Source: Bacteroidetes bacterium SW_9_63_38
GTDB taxonomy: Bacteria > Bacteroidota > Rhodothermia > Rhodothermales > Salinibacteraceae
Length of the DNA stretch: 64,000 bases
NCBI GenBank assembly: GCA_003022435.1
Contig: PXUA01000009.1
Coordinates: 1 to 64,000, forward strand
Direction of reading: 5' to 3'
The stretch's first letter is position 1, and each line of letters begins with the position of its first letter. The notes under the pieces are model-generated. The model ran no database searches and was not told the origin of the DNA. It saw only the letters and a list, made by a program, of their open reading frames with translations. Both the position numbers and the translations under genes were made by a program. Below, in pieces: positions 32,833-41,295 of this stretch.

Positions 32833-34110
32833 TTACGTGCCGGCCGAGTAGTCGGTGGCGTAGTGCTCCTGCTCCTCCGAGAGCTTGTCGATCTGGATAT
32901 CCATCGTGCGGAGCTTGACTTCCGCAATCTCGTCGTCCATGTCCTGCGGAATGTCGTAGACCTTCTCTTCAAGCATCTCGTCGGACTCGTGACGCTGCAC
33001 GAGGTCGAGGTGAGCGCGGAACTGGTTGGCGAAGCTCATGTCCATGACCTCGCTCGGGTGCCCCTCCGCCGCGGCGAGGTTAATGAGTCGCCCATCCCCG
33101 AGAACGAAGACCTTCTCCCCGTTCTCCATCGTGTACTCGCGGTTGCTGTCGCGCACCATGCGGGTGTCGTTGGACAGCTCAGCCAGCTCTTCCAGGTTGA
33201 GCTCCACGTCGTAGTGGCCGGTGTTGGCCACGATCGCACCGTCCTTCATCTTCAGGAAGTGGCGCCCGCGGATGACATCCTTCATGCCGGTGGCCGTCAC
33301 GAAGATATCGCCCTTCTCGGCGGCCTCGTCCATGCTCATGACCTGGTGGCCGTCAAGCGTAGCCTTCAGGGCCTTGGCCGGACGGACCTCGGTCACAATC
33401 GTGTTGGCGCCCATCCCCTTCGCACGGGTGGCGACGCCGCGGCCGCAGTGACCGTAGCCGGCGATGACGAAATTCTTGCCCGCCATCATTGTGCTGGTCG
33501 CACGCAGGATGCCGTCGATGGTGCTCTGTCCCGTGCCGTAGACGTTGTCGAAGTCCCACTTCGTCTCGGCGTCGTTGACGGCGTAGACCGGGTAGTCGAG
33601 CTCGCCGTCCTTGTCCATGGCCCGGAGGCGATGCACACCGGTCGTGGTCTCCTCACTCCCGCCGATGATGTGGTCCGTCATCTCCGAGTGATCGGAGTGG
33701 ACGGTGAAGATGAGGTCCGCGCCGTCGTCGAGGGTCAGGTGCGGCGGGGTGTCGATGGTCCGCTCGATGCACCAGTAGAAGTCGTCGGTGTCGAGCCCAT
33801 GCCAGGCGTAAATCTCAGCGCCGTTGTTGGCGAGCGCCGCAGCGATGTCGTCCTGCGTCGAGAGCGGATTACAACCGCTCCATGAAACCTCGGCACCACA
33901 AGCCTGGAGGGTTTCAACAAGCACCGCCGTCTCCTTCGTAACGTGGAGACAGCCGGCAATCTTGTAGCCCTCAAACGGCTTCGAGTCTGAGTATTCTTCG
34001 CGCAGTTCCATGAGAACGGGCATCCGGCTCTCGGCCCACTCAATGCGCTTGCGGCCTTTATCGGCAAGCCCCAAGTCCTTAACTTTGTATTGCCCTTCCT
34101 TGTGATCCAT
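32833..34110 (-). CDS. ahcY: S-adenosylhomocysteine hydrolase
   Basis: The protein has 425 residues from MDHKEGQYKVKDLGLADKGR. It splits S-adenosylhomocysteine into adenosine and homocysteine with bound NAD, relieving inhibition of methyltransferases. IAGCLHVTKETAVLVETLQA and SWSGCNPLSTQDDIAAAL are the first signatures. The Rossmann NAD motif is VIAGYGHCGRGVATRAKGMG. VYGTGQSTIDGILRATS corresponds to the DNLYGCRESLVD region with Thr/Gln replacements, seen in the shorter archaeal-type enzymes. The C-terminus lacks the KPDHYRY tail of eukaryotic enzymes, consistent with that subgroup. It is a single gene followed by a strong terminator. Confidence 0.95.
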   Translation of the reverse strand: MDHKEGQYKVKDLGLADKGRKRIEWAESRMPVLMELREEYSDSKPFEGYKIAGCLHVTKETAVLVETLQACGAEVSWSGCNPLSTQDDIAAALANNGAEIYAWHGLDTDDFYWCIERTIDTPPHLTLDDGADLIFTVHSDHSEMTDHIIGGSEETTTGVHRLRAMDKDGELDYPVYAVNDAETKWDFDNVYGTGQSTIDGILRATSTMMAGKNFVIAGYGHCGRGVATRAKGMGANTIVTEVRPAKALKATLDGHQVMSMDEAAEKGDIFVTATGMKDVIRGRHFLKMKDGAIVANTGHYDVELNLEELAELSNDTRMVRDSNREYTMENGEKVFVLGDGRLINLAAAEGHPSEVMDMSFANQFRAHLDLVQRHESDEMLEEKVYDIPQDMDDEIAEVKLRTMDIQIDKLSEEQEHYATDYSAGT

Positions 34111-34434
34111 GTGCGTGCAAAACTTGATTCGATAAACGTATCGGCAGTCGTACTGCAGTCCCAAACGCCCTCAGTGTACGACGACGTGGATATTTCTGGG
34201 ACCCGTACGCGAGATAGTCAGCGACTGCTACATAAACGGGTAGAAACGGTTTTTCACTTTGGGGTAAATTCGCCCTGATTCACCCATTGTGCACTCGTTG
34301 GTCGCTCCGAGGCTGCTTCCCCCTTACGTGAACGCCTCGAATCGAAGAGTGTCGCGCCTGCGTGCCGCCGTCGAACGTGTTTTTATCCCCTCACGATCAC
34401 TCTCCCCCTGTTCGTGCCGAGACACCCTGAGGCA
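34111..34434. other. Intergenic region upstream of ahcY
   Basis: The 324-bp gap between the NhaC stop and the ahcY start should hold the ahcY promoter. I looked for SAM- or SAH-riboswitch-like helices and found no convincing conserved core. No open frame is supported. Confidence 0.4.
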
Positions 34435-36033
34435 CTACACGAAAACAAGAACCATGAGGGTATACATTAGGAGGGCCGCGCCCCCGGCCATCGCCGCCAT
34501 AGGCAGCTGCGTGTACACGTGATCCATGAGATCCGCCCCTGTCGCCAGCGACGACAGCACTGTGGTGTCGGAGATCGGCGAACACTGATCCCCCAAAACC
34601 GCGCCTCCGATCACGGCCCCGAAGCAGAGCGTGATGAAGAACGGATCCGGCGCCACGCTCCACGCCAGCGGCATCGCCACCGGAAAGACGACCGCGTAGG
34701 TCCCCCACGAGGTGCCGGTCGAGAACGCGATGACGATGCACAAGATCAGCAACAGGCCCGGTAGCAGGACGGGCGGGAGCACGTCCCCCACCGCGGCCAC
34801 CACGTAGTCGGCGGTCCCCACCGCGTCGGTGACCTCCTTCAGCGACACCGCCAGCGCCAGGATGAGCGCCCCAATGGTCACGCCCTTGCACCCATCGACG
34901 AACCCATCAATCACCGTCTGAAACTGCATCCCCTTCACGAGTGCCACCCCCATCCCCGCAAGCAACGCGAGCCCAAAGGCCTCCGCGACCAAAAGCAATG
35001 GCTCGGGATTTGCTCCCCCGGTCCAGCCCAAAACAAAGTAGGTGACAACGTACGGCCCGATCGCCACGCCGAGAAGTGTGCCAATCGGAGCCACGAAATC
35101 CACGAGGCCCGGTGCGTAGTCGGCCGGCACGTCCATCTCAGTCAGTTCATCCGCGGTGAGTGGAGTCGCTCCGTCGCGGTCGAGCTTGCCCGTGGTGCGC
35201 GCCCGCTCGATGGCGGCCCGCATCTTTGCGCCGGGCACCCACGGCAGCCACTCCCAGGCAAAGAGGAGCGTGATGAGCACCGCAAAGATCGCGTAGAAGT
35301 TGACCGGTAGCGCCGAAAAGAAGAACTGGATGCCGTCCTGCGCGGTCTCGAACAGAGGAATGGTCCCCACCACGAGGCCGCCTACGTAGATGGGCCACAC
35401 GTTGAACGGAATGAGGGTGGCCGCCGGGGAGGCCGTTGAATCCACCACGTACGACAACTCCTCGTGCGACACGTCGTGCTCGTCCGCAACCGGCCGCGCC
35501 GTGGCCCCGGTGAGCACCGTCGAGATGGTGCCGCCCTGATGGAACACAAGCCCCATAAGCCAGGTGAAGAACTTTGCGGACCGGGGCCCCCGCACTACGT
35601 GTGTGCCCGCCCACTGGGCAAATCGCAGCGCTCCTCCCGTACGCGTCCAAAGGCCGATCAGCCCGCCGAGTGCCCACAGATACACCAGCAAAATCAGCGC
35701 AAAGTCCTTCGTCCCGAGGGCCGGAAGCAGAAAGGCGTCGATCAGATTCACCTTGCCCGCAATGAGCCCCCCCGCCGCGATGCCCAAAAAGAGGGCACTA
35801 ATCACCTCCCGCATCCAGAACGCGAGAACGATCGCAATCAGGGGCGGGAGTAGCGACCACGCCCCGTAGTGGCCGTCCGTTTTCGGAAGCTCACCCGCAA
35901 CCGTCACCGCCCCCGCCAGTGCTGCGAGGACGAGCCCCGCAACCAACCAACGGAGGGGAGACGATAACGATGGGGAGCCGTCGGGAGTGGACGACTCGTC
36001 CGCGTCGGATGTCTCTGAGGACGACGTGGGCAT
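34435..36033 (-). CDS. NhaC-family Na+/H+ antiporter
   Basis: The protein has 532 residues from MPTSSSETSDADESSTPDGS, an acidic disordered N-tail, and then about 12-13 helices. HVVRGPRSAKFFTWLMGLVF, HQGGTISTVLTGATARPVAD and VDSTASPAATLIPFNVWPIY lie in the conserved first half. FSTGTSWGTYAVVFPVAMP and DQCSPISDTTVLSSLATG are the NhaC-superfamily signature in the second half, with Asp and Ser/Thr residues likely to bind Na+. It probably extrudes Na+ in exchange for H+, which suits a salt-loving cell. Some NhaC-like proteins exchange malate/lactate with Na+, so the substrate is not certain. It stands alone on the minus strand. Confidence 0.86.
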   Translation of the reverse strand: MPTSSSETSDADESSTPDGSPSLSSPLRWLVAGLVLAALAGAVTVAGELPKTDGHYGAWSLLPPLIAIVLAFWMREVISALFLGIAAGGLIAGKVNLIDAFLLPALGTKDFALILLVYLWALGGLIGLWTRTGGALRFAQWAGTHVVRGPRSAKFFTWLMGLVFHQGGTISTVLTGATARPVADEHDVSHEELSYVVDSTASPAATLIPFNVWPIYVGGLVVGTIPLFETAQDGIQFFFSALPVNFYAIFAVLITLLFAWEWLPWVPGAKMRAAIERARTTGKLDRDGATPLTADELTEMDVPADYAPGLVDFVAPIGTLLGVAIGPYVVTYFVLGWTGGANPEPLLLVAEAFGLALLAGMGVALVKGMQFQTVIDGFVDGCKGVTIGALILALAVSLKEVTDAVGTADYVVAAVGDVLPPVLLPGLLLILCIVIAFSTGTSWGTYAVVFPVAMPLAWSVAPDPFFITLCFGAVIGGAVLGDQCSPISDTTVLSSLATGADLMDHVYTQLPMAAMAGGAALLMYTLMVLVFV

Positions 36034-36258
36034 GGGGAATGCGAGTTGTGAGGACCGATCAGCACCAAAGAAGAAAATGTTGCCACGGTCGGCAACCACC
36101 AAAGAAAGCAACGTACTTCGGGATCAGTTCTTCCCTCTCTTGCACCGCGGAGCGGCCCCCCTTCTGATCTCCATGCCTGTCCGTCCCCTGCCGCGCTCGA
36201 AGACGACGCGATCAGATTGGCAGAATCGCGACGGATGCCCCACTCCTCACCGCTCTCC

Positions 36259-37272
36259 CTACAGGTTTGCCCGTGGGACCGGCAGGTCCAGCATCGTCTT
36301 CAGACCCGACGGCACGGTATCGAGGAGCGAGGCGGTGTTGACAAGTATGCCTACCGTGGCCGTATCCCCGAAAATACCGCCGTCCACCCGCAGGTCGATC
36401 GGCGGCGTTCCTTCCACCTGCACGGCATCATACGACTCCTCCGCGCCCAGGTACATCTGCAGGTCGAGGGACAACCGCTCCCGGCCCCCCACGACCCCGA
36501 CCGCCGTTTGGTGAAGTCCCGCAATGCCCCCCTCTTCCACCGAGCAGTGCGGTGTCTCAACCGCACGGTCGGCCCGGACCGGCGCGATCGTCTCTCGCAC
36601 GTCCGCCAGCGTCCACCCTAGCCCCCGGGCCACCATTCGCAGCGACTCCTGCAACCCGACGTGCCCAAGGGCGTCGTCTTTCGTCTTCGCCTCGAATTCC
36701 GCAGGTGCGCATCCCACGCCGATCTTCGTTTGCAGGGAGCCACGACGCTCCCCCGCGTCCACGACTCGCGCAACCCGAACCGCGTCGATGGACGTACATA
36801 CGCCCGTCGCCGTGAGCGGAAGCGTGTCCATGGCGTAGCCTGGATTCACGCCGGTCCCGACGACCACAACCCCGGCGGCTCGGGCCCGCCGATCCAGGGC
36901 TTTTGCCCGCTCCGGATGCCGATCGTACGGATAGGCCAACTCTTCGGTTGAGGACACCACGTGGGCACCCGCCGCCACACAGGTCCGGAGCTGCTCGTCT
37001 ACCACTGGCAGCGCCGAGGTGGTCGTGTGCAGCACCACATCCGGCCGTTGCTCGTGAAGCACGGCGGCGGGCCGGTCGGTCACCACGACGCCGGTCTCCG
37101 CCCGGTCGTCGTCCAGTAAGGTCGCCACGTCTCGCCCCACCATCTGCGGATCCACATCTACCGCTCCCACTAGCTCCATCTGTCCAGTCTTTGCCCGGTC
37201 AAGGACGGCCCCAGCGGTGGCCTGCCCAATCGGCCCAAGTCCGTACTGCACCACGCGAACCGGCGACTCCAT
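36259..37272 (-). CDS. DapB-like NAD(P)-dependent oxidoreductase (2,4-diaminopentanoate dehydrogenase-like)
   Basis: The protein has 337 residues from MESPVRVVQYGLGPIGQATA. The N-terminal Rossmann fold has GLGPIGQ as the nucleotide-binding loop, with VDVDPQMVGRDVATLL after the second strand. DVVLHTTTSALPVVDEQLRT and VGTGVNPGYAMDTLPLTATG are the motifs of the dihydrodipicolinate reductase-like group that includes 2,4-diaminopentanoate dehydrogenase. VEGTPPIDLRVDGGIFGDTA closes the C-terminal domain. It is not the lysine-pathway DapB, which is shorter and has a different KKXG motif. The substrate is probably an amino- or keto-acid, unproved. It lies alone between the NhaC gene and the Smr gene. 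Confidence 0.72.
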   Translation of the reverse strand: MESPVRVVQYGLGPIGQATAGAVLDRAKTGQMELVGAVDVDPQMVGRDVATLLDDDRAETGVVVTDRPAAVLHEQRPDVVLHTTTSALPVVDEQLRTCVAAGAHVVSSTEELAYPYDRHPERAKALDRRARAAGVVVVGTGVNPGYAMDTLPLTATGVCTSIDAVRVARVVDAGERRGSLQTKIGVGCAPAEFEAKTKDDALGHVGLQESLRMVARGLGWTLADVRETIAPVRADRAVETPHCSVEEGGIAGLHQTAVGVVGGRERLSLDLQMYLGAEESYDAVQVEGTPPIDLRVDGGIFGDTATVGILVNTASLLDTVPSGLKTMLDLPVPRANL

Positions 37273-37451
37273 ATCACGATCGAGACTGACTGACACAGAC
37301 CACAAGACCCTTTCCCGCCGTCCTCCCATCGTCGGCACCCGGACGGCACGCCCGCAGTGTCCGTTCCTCTACTGCCGATCATCACCCGCGATTTGGAGGA
37401 TCGGAAGGCGGCCGGGTGCGTCCCCGATGGCTCTGCCGGACGATTGCATCT

Positions 37452-37556
37452 TACTGATACGTGAATAGGTTCTTAAAGACGATACCGACTGGTAGCGAAC
37501 CGCGGTCCCCAACAGAATGAAAGAAAAAGTTTACCTACCTGTGCACGGATCAGTAA
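37452..37556. repeat. Short ITR-bounded repeat, copy a
   Basis: Ends TACTGATACGTG and CACGGATCAGTA are inverted with one mismatch and carry TA at both tips. It is 105 bp long. The centre (TAGCGAACCGCGGTCCCCAA then CAGAATGAA) aligns with the copy at 40757-40860. Confidence 0.75.
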
Positions 37557-37813
37557 GTGCGGCTGCCGAAACCGACTCATCGGAGCCGAGAACGGGCTTC
37601 TCTGCTGCTCCCTTTCTCCCATTCCCCCACTCCTTACCGGCAAAATTGGATCGTCGCATGGCAAATGAGCCTCCAGCCTCCAATCAACGCTCTAACAGGC
37701 GGTTGCCCTGGTCCCAAGCGCCCCCGTGCAACGTTTCCGGACCCTCCCGCTTCAAACACTCGCGTTCCCAACCTTCCACGATTGCGACCCAGAGTTCAAA
37801 CTCACCCCCCACC

Positions 37814-38113
37814 ATGCACGAATACCCGATCGACGGCGAGCTGGACCTGCATACGTTTAATCCGTCCGACGTGGGCGACCTCGTCCCCGAATACGTCCGC
37901 GCCTGTCACGAAAAGGGCCTCACCGAGGTGCGCATCATCCACGGGAAAGGCACGGGCACGCTCCGTCGCCAGGTACGCAGCATTCTCGACGAGCACCCGC
38001 TGGTCCTCGACTACAACAAAGCAACCGACGCCAGCGGCTGGGGCGCTACGATCGCACAACTGACCCCGTCCGAGCCCGACGGAACCGATGAGCGAACGTC
38101 CCCGGCCCCGTAG
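37814..38113 (+). CDS. Stand-alone Smr-domain protein
   Basis: The protein has 99 residues from MHEYPIDGELDLHTFNPSDV. The LDLH motif at the start and VRIIHGKGTGTLRRQVRSIL with the HGKGTG loop are the two conserved motifs of the Smr domain found at the C-terminus of MutS2. Stand-alone Smr proteins are RNA or DNA nucleases, and some act on mRNA at stalled ribosomes. The Leu-Asp-x-His and Gly-rich loops needed for activity are present. A longer open frame upstream is without coding character. The convergent outer-membrane protein gene ends 2 bp away. Confidence 0.85.
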   Translation: MHEYPIDGELDLHTFNPSDVGDLVPEYVRACHEKGLTEVRIIHGKGTGTLRRQVRSILDEHPLVLDYNKATDASGWGATIAQLTPSEPDGTDERTSPAP

Positions 38114-38115
38114 CC

Positions 38116-38607
38116 TCAGAGGTCGAAGAGGACCCCGCCCTTCAGACTGAACAGCGTCGCCGTGTTTTCGGTGAAGACGGGCGACACCTGCGCCTCCGCA
38201 AACGGCTGTAAACTACCCACCTCGAACTCCGCCCCGAAGATGAAATTGAGGCCGATATCCGTACTACTGCCCGCGTTTTCAAAGCCAAACCGATAGACCC
38301 CGAGCCCGCCTCCAGCGTACGGATCAAACACCTGATTCACCACGCCGAACGAGAACAGGGCGTTGCCCGAAATCGAGACGAGACTGCCGGGATCGATGAA
38401 GTAGACATCAAACGTCGGGTTGATCGTAACGGGCAGGGCCGGGGTGTCGATGCGCGCATCGGCCCCAATGAAGAGGACGTCTGCATCGCCGAAGTCAGCT
38501 CCCAACCGCGGCCCGAGCCGGAAATCTGTCTGCGCCTGAGCGGGCGCGGTCCCCAACAGACCAACGACGAGGAAAAGAGTGGCGGCAAGAAGCGAAAAAC
38601 GGGTCAT
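38116..38607 (-). CDS. Small outer-membrane beta-barrel protein
   Basis: The protein has 163 residues from MTRFSLLAATLFLVVGLLGT, a signal peptide ending AQAQ. The mature part is made of alternating amphipathic strands: FRLGPRLGADFGDADVLFIG, NPTFDVYFIDPGSLVSISG, GGLGVYRFGFENAG and IGLNFIFGAEFEVGSLQPFA. It ends with an aromatic C-terminal strand (TLFSLKGGVLFDL), the usual signal for barrel assembly. The size fits an eight-stranded OmpA/OmpW-like barrel. Its job, whether structural, porin or adhesion, cannot be told. It is convergent with the Smr gene and separated from it by only 2 bp. Confidence 0.82.
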   Translation of the reverse strand: MTRFSLLAATLFLVVGLLGTAPAQAQTDFRLGPRLGADFGDADVLFIGADARIDTPALPVTINPTFDVYFIDPGSLVSISGNALFSFGVVNQVFDPYAGGGLGVYRFGFENAGSSTDIGLNFIFGAEFEVGSLQPFAEAQVSPVFTENTATLFSLKGGVLFDL

Positions 38608-38775
38608 AGGATTGTGTGGAACAGCAGAAGAGAACAATGCGAATGCAGGAACGGCGAACAGCACCCTCTCATTCAGAGCGCACGGGGCCTGAGATTTGGA
38701 ATTGAACGTACCCTTCGAAAACTCGTCCTGAAATCCTCCTACATATAAACGACGGCGGATCGTACTTGCAAGAAC

Positions 38776-38870
38776 CGGGCCCCGTCGTCACGGCAATGCA
38801 TCTTGCTCTCTGGAGCCCCCGAGAGGAGAGGGACGGGCACGGCGTGACTGCCTCCATGCATCCATGCCTC
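38776..38870. repeat. Partial relative of the TCTTGCTCTATGATGA repeat
   Basis: GGCAATGCATCTTGCTCTCT is followed by GGCACGGCGTG, TGCCTCCATGCATCC and ATGCCTCCGCTCG. This is the same word order as 29998-30145 but degenerate and without the right third. Confidence 0.45.
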
Positions 38871-39025
38871 CGCTCGTTTCGGGAACCCGGGCCGATCAAC
38901 GGCAAAATCGCCGCCTACGTCCCCGGACATCTGCCAACATGCAATCGTCCTGCCCCCGTCGTCCTTTCCGTGCTCGTTTCTTGCGACGACCTTCTGTGTT
39001 CCTTCCCGCGCCGCCCCCGCCCCTG

Positions 39026-40690
39026 ATGCGTATTTCCCTCCTGCGAACGGTCGTCCTTGTCGCTCTCCTGGTCGGTCTCTGCCGTCCGAGCCACGCCGCG
39101 ACGCCGTCTCGTCCCGCCCCCCCCTCCGCTCCCCCCCTTCACGGGGTCGTGTGGGCCCCGCCCGCCCATCCGGGGCCGGCCCTCCGCGCCCTCAACGCCA
39201 TGCACGATCACGGCGTCACGGCCATTCGCCTGGAGTCTTTTCCCCCTGCCGATACCGTCTGGAGCCGTGCCGATTCCCTGGGCCTGCGCCTCTTCGTGGA
39301 TCTTCCCGTCTCTCCAGTCCCGGCCACTGATCTCGACGCGGCCCTCCGCGCCGCCCGGCCCTCGCTCCAAAAAATTCGCGGCCTCGCACAGGCCCATTCG
39401 TCCATTCACGCCGTGGGGCTGGCGGGTATCGACACCAGCGTCGAGGTCGCCTGCGGGCCCCTTAAGACGTGGACGCAACGGGTTCACAACGGCCGCCCGT
39501 CGCTCCGCACCTACTACGTCACTCCGTTCACGGCCGCCCAGGACCAGTGCCGGGACGCCATCGACCTCCCCCTCCTCGACACCAGAGGCCGCGACGCCCC
39601 CGTCGAGCGATGGCACCGCTGGCAATCGACGAACGGCCCCGTCGGACTCGGCGCCCTCGGCACCTGGACGCCAGCAGGCGCAACGCCCGGCCTCAACGTC
39701 CCCCATTCTCCGCAGCGGCAGGCCCGCCACCTCGAACGTGCCCTCCCTGCCCTGTTGGCTACCGGCGCCGCGGACGAGCCGCCCATCTTCGTCTATCGCT
39801 GGCAGGACACTCCCTCCGCCCTTCCCCCAACCCGCCACTACGGCCTCCACGACGAACGCGGCACGGCCCGACCCGCCGCCGAGGTCGTGAGCGGATTCTA
39901 CACGGGCCGCCAGGAGGTCTTCGCGTTTCCGTCGGGTTCCGCCGCCTCATCCACGCCGGTCGGGGTCATCCTCCTCGCCTGGGTCCTCGTGGCCCTGCTC
40001 GGCGGCCTCTACGCCCGCAATCCCTTCGTCCGGCAGACCCTTTCTCGGTACTTCGCAGCGCACGGGTTCTACCGCGACGCCGTCCGGGAGGACCGCGACG
40101 TAGGACTGATCGAAAATCTCGTACTGCTCGGCGGGATCGGCCTCGCAGTCGGGCTCATGGGAACCCTCACGGCCCGCATTTCCGCCCCGCAGCCGGAAAC
40201 GGCACTGATCCTGGAGGTTCTCCCGCCCGGCCTGCGGGCCGTCGTGGGCACAGGCCTAACGCACCCGAGCCTCACGGGCCTATTTGCGGGCGGACTCATC
40301 GTGCTTCTCCTCCTCGTCTGGAATGCCCTCCTGGTCCTGACCGCCCAGCTCAACGGCTCCTTCTCGCTGGCACAGGGCCTCATGCTCGTGACGTGGCCGT
40401 CGTGGCCGGCCCTAGCGGGCGTGCCGATCGCCCTGGTGGCCGCCGTCCATCCCCCCGTGTCCACCGGCCTGCTGGGGCTCGTTCTCCTGATCGGCGGGGG
40501 CGGAGCCCTCCTCGCCGTCACAACCCGCGTACTCCGCGACTACTGGATGGTCAGCGGCATATCGCTCGGGTGGACCCTGCTGATGCTGCTGCCCAGTCCC
40601 CTTTCCCTCACCCTCCTCGGGCTCGTCCTGCTCGCCACGACCTACGACCTTCCGATCAGCCTCCTCTGGCACCTCGCCACCCGCACCTAG
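39026..40690 (+). CDS. Exported membrane protein with glycosidase-like N-terminal domain
   Basis: The protein has 554 residues from MRISLLRTVVLVALLVGLCR, a signal peptide ending SHA. Residues 40-290 look like a TIM-barrel fragment of the glycoside-hydrolase kind: VVWAPPAHPGPALRALNAMH, DHGVTAIRLESFPPADTVWS and DSLGLRLFVDLPVSP follow the strand/helix order of family 2-like barrels. I cannot identify catalytic Glu residues with certainty. Residues 325-554 hold about six to seven hydrophobic helices beginning STPVGVILLAWVLVALLGG, resembling a Yip1-type membrane domain. An envelope enzyme or sensor is possible. I do not know the family. A start further upstream at 38864 would precede the signal peptide and is less likely. 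Confidence 0.6.
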   Translation: MRISLLRTVVLVALLVGLCRPSHAATPSRPAPPSAPPLHGVVWAPPAHPGPALRALNAMHDHGVTAIRLESFPPADTVWSRADSLGLRLFVDLPVSPVPATDLDAALRAARPSLQKIRGLAQAHSSIHAVGLAGIDTSVEVACGPLKTWTQRVHNGRPSLRTYYVTPFTAAQDQCRDAIDLPLLDTRGRDAPVERWHRWQSTNGPVGLGALGTWTPAGATPGLNVPHSPQRQARHLERALPALLATGAADEPPIFVYRWQDTPSALPPTRHYGLHDERGTARPAAEVVSGFYTGRQEVFAFPSGSAASSTPVGVILLAWVLVALLGGLYARNPFVRQTLSRYFAAHGFYRDAVREDRDVGLIENLVLLGGIGLAVGLMGTLTARISAPQPETALILEVLPPGLRAVVGTGLTHPSLTGLFAGGLIVLLLLVWNALLVLTAQLNGSFSLAQGLMLVTWPSWPALAGVPIALVAAVHPPVSTGLLGLVLLIGGGGALLAVTTRVLRDYWMVSGISLGWTLLMLLPSPLSLTLLGLVLLATTYDLPISLLWHLATRT

Positions 40691-40756
40691 TAGGCTTGCT
40701 TAGCTGAGCTATGCGGCACAACTGAACTGAGAGAAATCGCAGATCTCGTTGACGCC

Positions 40757-40860
40757 GCCGATCCGTGAATACGTTTCTGAACGTCAGTTTCGCTTTTCGC
40801 TGCGCACGGTCCTCAACAGATTGAAGAACGCCGTTCGCGCACATTCTCACGGATCGGTAT
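40757..40860. repeat. Short ITR-bounded repeat, copy b
   Basis: It begins GCCGATCCGTGAATACG and ends CTCACGGATCGGTAT. The interior CTGCGCACGGTCCTCAACAG aligns with copies a and c. It is 104 bp long with TA retained at the right tip only. Confidence 0.75.
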
Positions 40861-40977
40861 TGCCGTCCGTGACTCCTGCGTGGAAAATGCTCTGGATCGC
40901 TGGCAGTCGGTAAACGCTGACGATTGTAGCGCTAGACGATCGGGACTCAAAACCGTCAGAGTAGTTGTGCAAGGTAA

Positions 40978-41082
40978 CTAGTGCAGCTTCAACGGGTCCG
41001 TTGTGCAATCGAGATACCTCAAGCTGGAGCTTGGGGCAATAGCAAACTGCTTTCCCCAAAAGATCGTTTGAAGCTGCACTAG
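40978..41082. repeat. 105-bp inverted-repeat element
   Basis: CTAGTGCAGCTTCAA (40978-40992) and TTGAAGCTGCACTAG (41068-41082) are perfect 15-bp inverted ends. A smaller palindrome, CAAGCTGGAGCTTG, sits in the middle. No gene lies inside. It could be a tiny transposon remnant or a structured transcript. Confidence 0.65.
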
Positions 41083-41295
41083 GATCCCACCGAAGTCCAG
41101 TGGCCGTACCCGTCGGCGGAATTCGCATTACGGAAGGCGACCTGCATCAGAGCTCACGAATCCCGTCCTTCCATTTTACCCCCACGGGTCCCTCGTTTGT
41201 CCGGGGCTTGACGGTCGACACTGCACTGCGGCAAAACGGCGAGAACGTCCCCCGGTCGCCCAGTCTCCCGATCTCCTTGTCTCTTCCCAACCCCG

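Larger units (their letters stand above)
40691..41295. other. 605-bp intergenic region with two repeats
   Basis: It contains a short ITR-bounded repeat (40757-40860) and a separate 105-bp inverted-repeat element (40978-41082). A 93-codon minus-strand open frame (40847-41128) spans both but follows the repeat symmetry, and I do not call it. Promoter signals are not evident. Confidence 0.5.

Noticed and set aside
34111..34434. SAM/SAH riboswitch upstream of ahcY
   Set aside because: I found no conserved core helices or junction sequence. The gap shows only weak pairings.
40847..41128. 93-codon minus-strand open frame
   Set aside because: It crosses two inverted-repeat elements and has no recognisable domain, so repeat symmetry explains it better.
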